Below are positions 63,132 to 63,609 of a stretch of DNA of 63,609 nucleotides, piece after piece (position 1 is the stretch's first letter; every line of letters starts with the position of its first letter). This DNA comes from Lederbergia panacisoli (lineage in GTDB: Bacteria; Bacillota; Bacilli; Bacillales; Bacillaceae_C), in the NCBI RefSeq assembly GCF_024626525.1, contig NZ_JANJGU010000018.1, positions 1 through 63,609 on the forward strand, written 5' to 3'. A model generated the notes under the pieces. The model made no database searches. It had not been told where the DNA came from and saw only the letters and a list, made by a program, of their open reading frames with translations. Made by a program: the position numbers and the translations under genes.

Positions 63132-63410
63132 ATGGATGTTAACTTAATATTTTTCGGAGTTGTGTTTCTTGCATTAGGGTTCCTAGTTGGTGTAAAAAAA
63201 CAAACTTGGCTGCTTGCAGGCTTTAATGAGAAAAGAGTTAAAAATAAAAAGAAGTTGGCAAATTTAGTCGGTGGAACGGGGGCCTTGCTTGGAGGTGTCT
63301 TAATTTTTGGAGGCATTTTCTCTATATTTCCAGCCGAATATTTAATGTTTTTTGCAGTAGCAGTCATGTTAGGTCTTGTTGTTTATGTAAATGCTAAATT
63401 GGTTGAATAG
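63132..63410 (+). CDS. DUF3784-like small membrane protein
   Basis: The 92-residue protein has three hydrophobic segments and the pattern KKQTWLLAGFNEKRVKNKKK typical of DUF3784. ATG 63132 is spaced well from AGGAGGA; the ATG at 63126 is too close. It follows the membrane gene by 12 bases and ends the unit. After it, to the window end, I see no gene. Confidence 0.8.
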   Translation: MDVNLIFFGVVFLALGFLVGVKKQTWLLAGFNEKRVKNKKKLANLVGGTGALLGGVLIFGGIFSIFPAEYLMFFAVAVMLGLVVYVNAKLVE

Positions 63411-63609
63411 ATTCAACTATACCGTTTGCTAAGAGATCATCTTATTATTGGTATATTTATTGAACTAAGGGGTGCTTTAGTTGTGCGAAATGTTTCTGGC
63501 TTAAGTTGAGATTGGTAACAATACTTAGGTAAAGGTCAGACAGTTCCTGTCGGAACTGAAGGGTTATATCGAAGAGCCAAATGAAGGGGTAACGCCCTGA
63601 AGGGCTCTC

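Overview
The window is chromosomal DNA of a low-GC, spore-former-type Firmicute of the Bacillaceae. From about 1.3 to 27.3 kb gene order follows the Bacillus subtilis yebE-yebG-pur-yerABC-pcrB-pcrA-ligA-camS-gatCAB block, with dgkB and rlmCD (neighbours in B. subtilis) further right. The genus cannot be fixed from sequence alone; several dispersed repeats resemble ones I recall from Cytobacillus/Neobacillus/Mesobacillus-like genomes.

Layout. 0-0.5 kb: end of an rRNA operon with an intact 5S gene and a degraded second 5S copy. 0.8-2.4 kb: a secreted NlpC/P60 protein without its catalytic residues, a small membrane peptide, yebE and yebG. 2.35-13.5 kb: purine operon behind two PurR boxes, a guanine riboswitch and a terminator: purE, purK, purS, purQ, purL, purF, purM, purN-purH, purD. 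It is unusual: purB and purC are missing between purK and purS; PurQ has Gly in place of its nucleophilic Cys; PurL and PurF have changes in conserved active-site motifs; purN has no stop and is fused in frame to purH; and a dispersed repeat sits between purF and purM. 13.6-27.3 kb: yerA, yerB, yerC, pcrB, pcrA, ligA, camS and gatCAB, mostly ordinary housekeeping genes.

27.3-36.1 kb: thioredoxin-like protein, arylamine N-acetyltransferase, an endonuclease/exonuclease/phosphatase-family protein, two membrane genes on the minus strand, a four-gene ECF sigma operon (sigma, zinc anti-sigma, triple TM2-like protein, LiaI/LiaF-like protein) behind two similar promoter-like sequences, and dgkB. 36.3-51.4 kb is an insertion relative to B. 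subtilis between dgkB and rlmCD: circularly permuted GH3 glycosidase and divergent ThuA protein, Fur-controlled siderophore-binding lipoprotein, sirtuin, HAD phosphatase, the opuA glycine-betaine transporter with a divergent GbsR regulator, YqcI/YcgG protein, Gfo/Idh/MocA oxidoreductase, an Fnr-controlled copper nitrite reductase, and small membrane proteins. rlmCD closes the core part.

52.9-63.6 kb is a gene-poor accessory zone with small genes, broken genes (zeta-toxin-like ATPase, nucleotidyltransferase, IS110 transposase), a cold-shock protein, a DHFR-like reductase, a YjgB-NagZ fusion with a BlaI/MecI-like operator, and an XRE regulator with two membrane genes. A short motif with the core AACGGG recurs here, often directly after a gene and sometimes inside its terminator, giving a cassette-like look.

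Intergenic gaps carry at least four short-period repeat arrays unrelated in sequence (two with 20-21 bp units, two with 51-52 bp hairpin units). The main signals for follow-up are the altered purine operon, the hairpin/tandem repeat arrays, and the AACGGG-tagged accessory genes.
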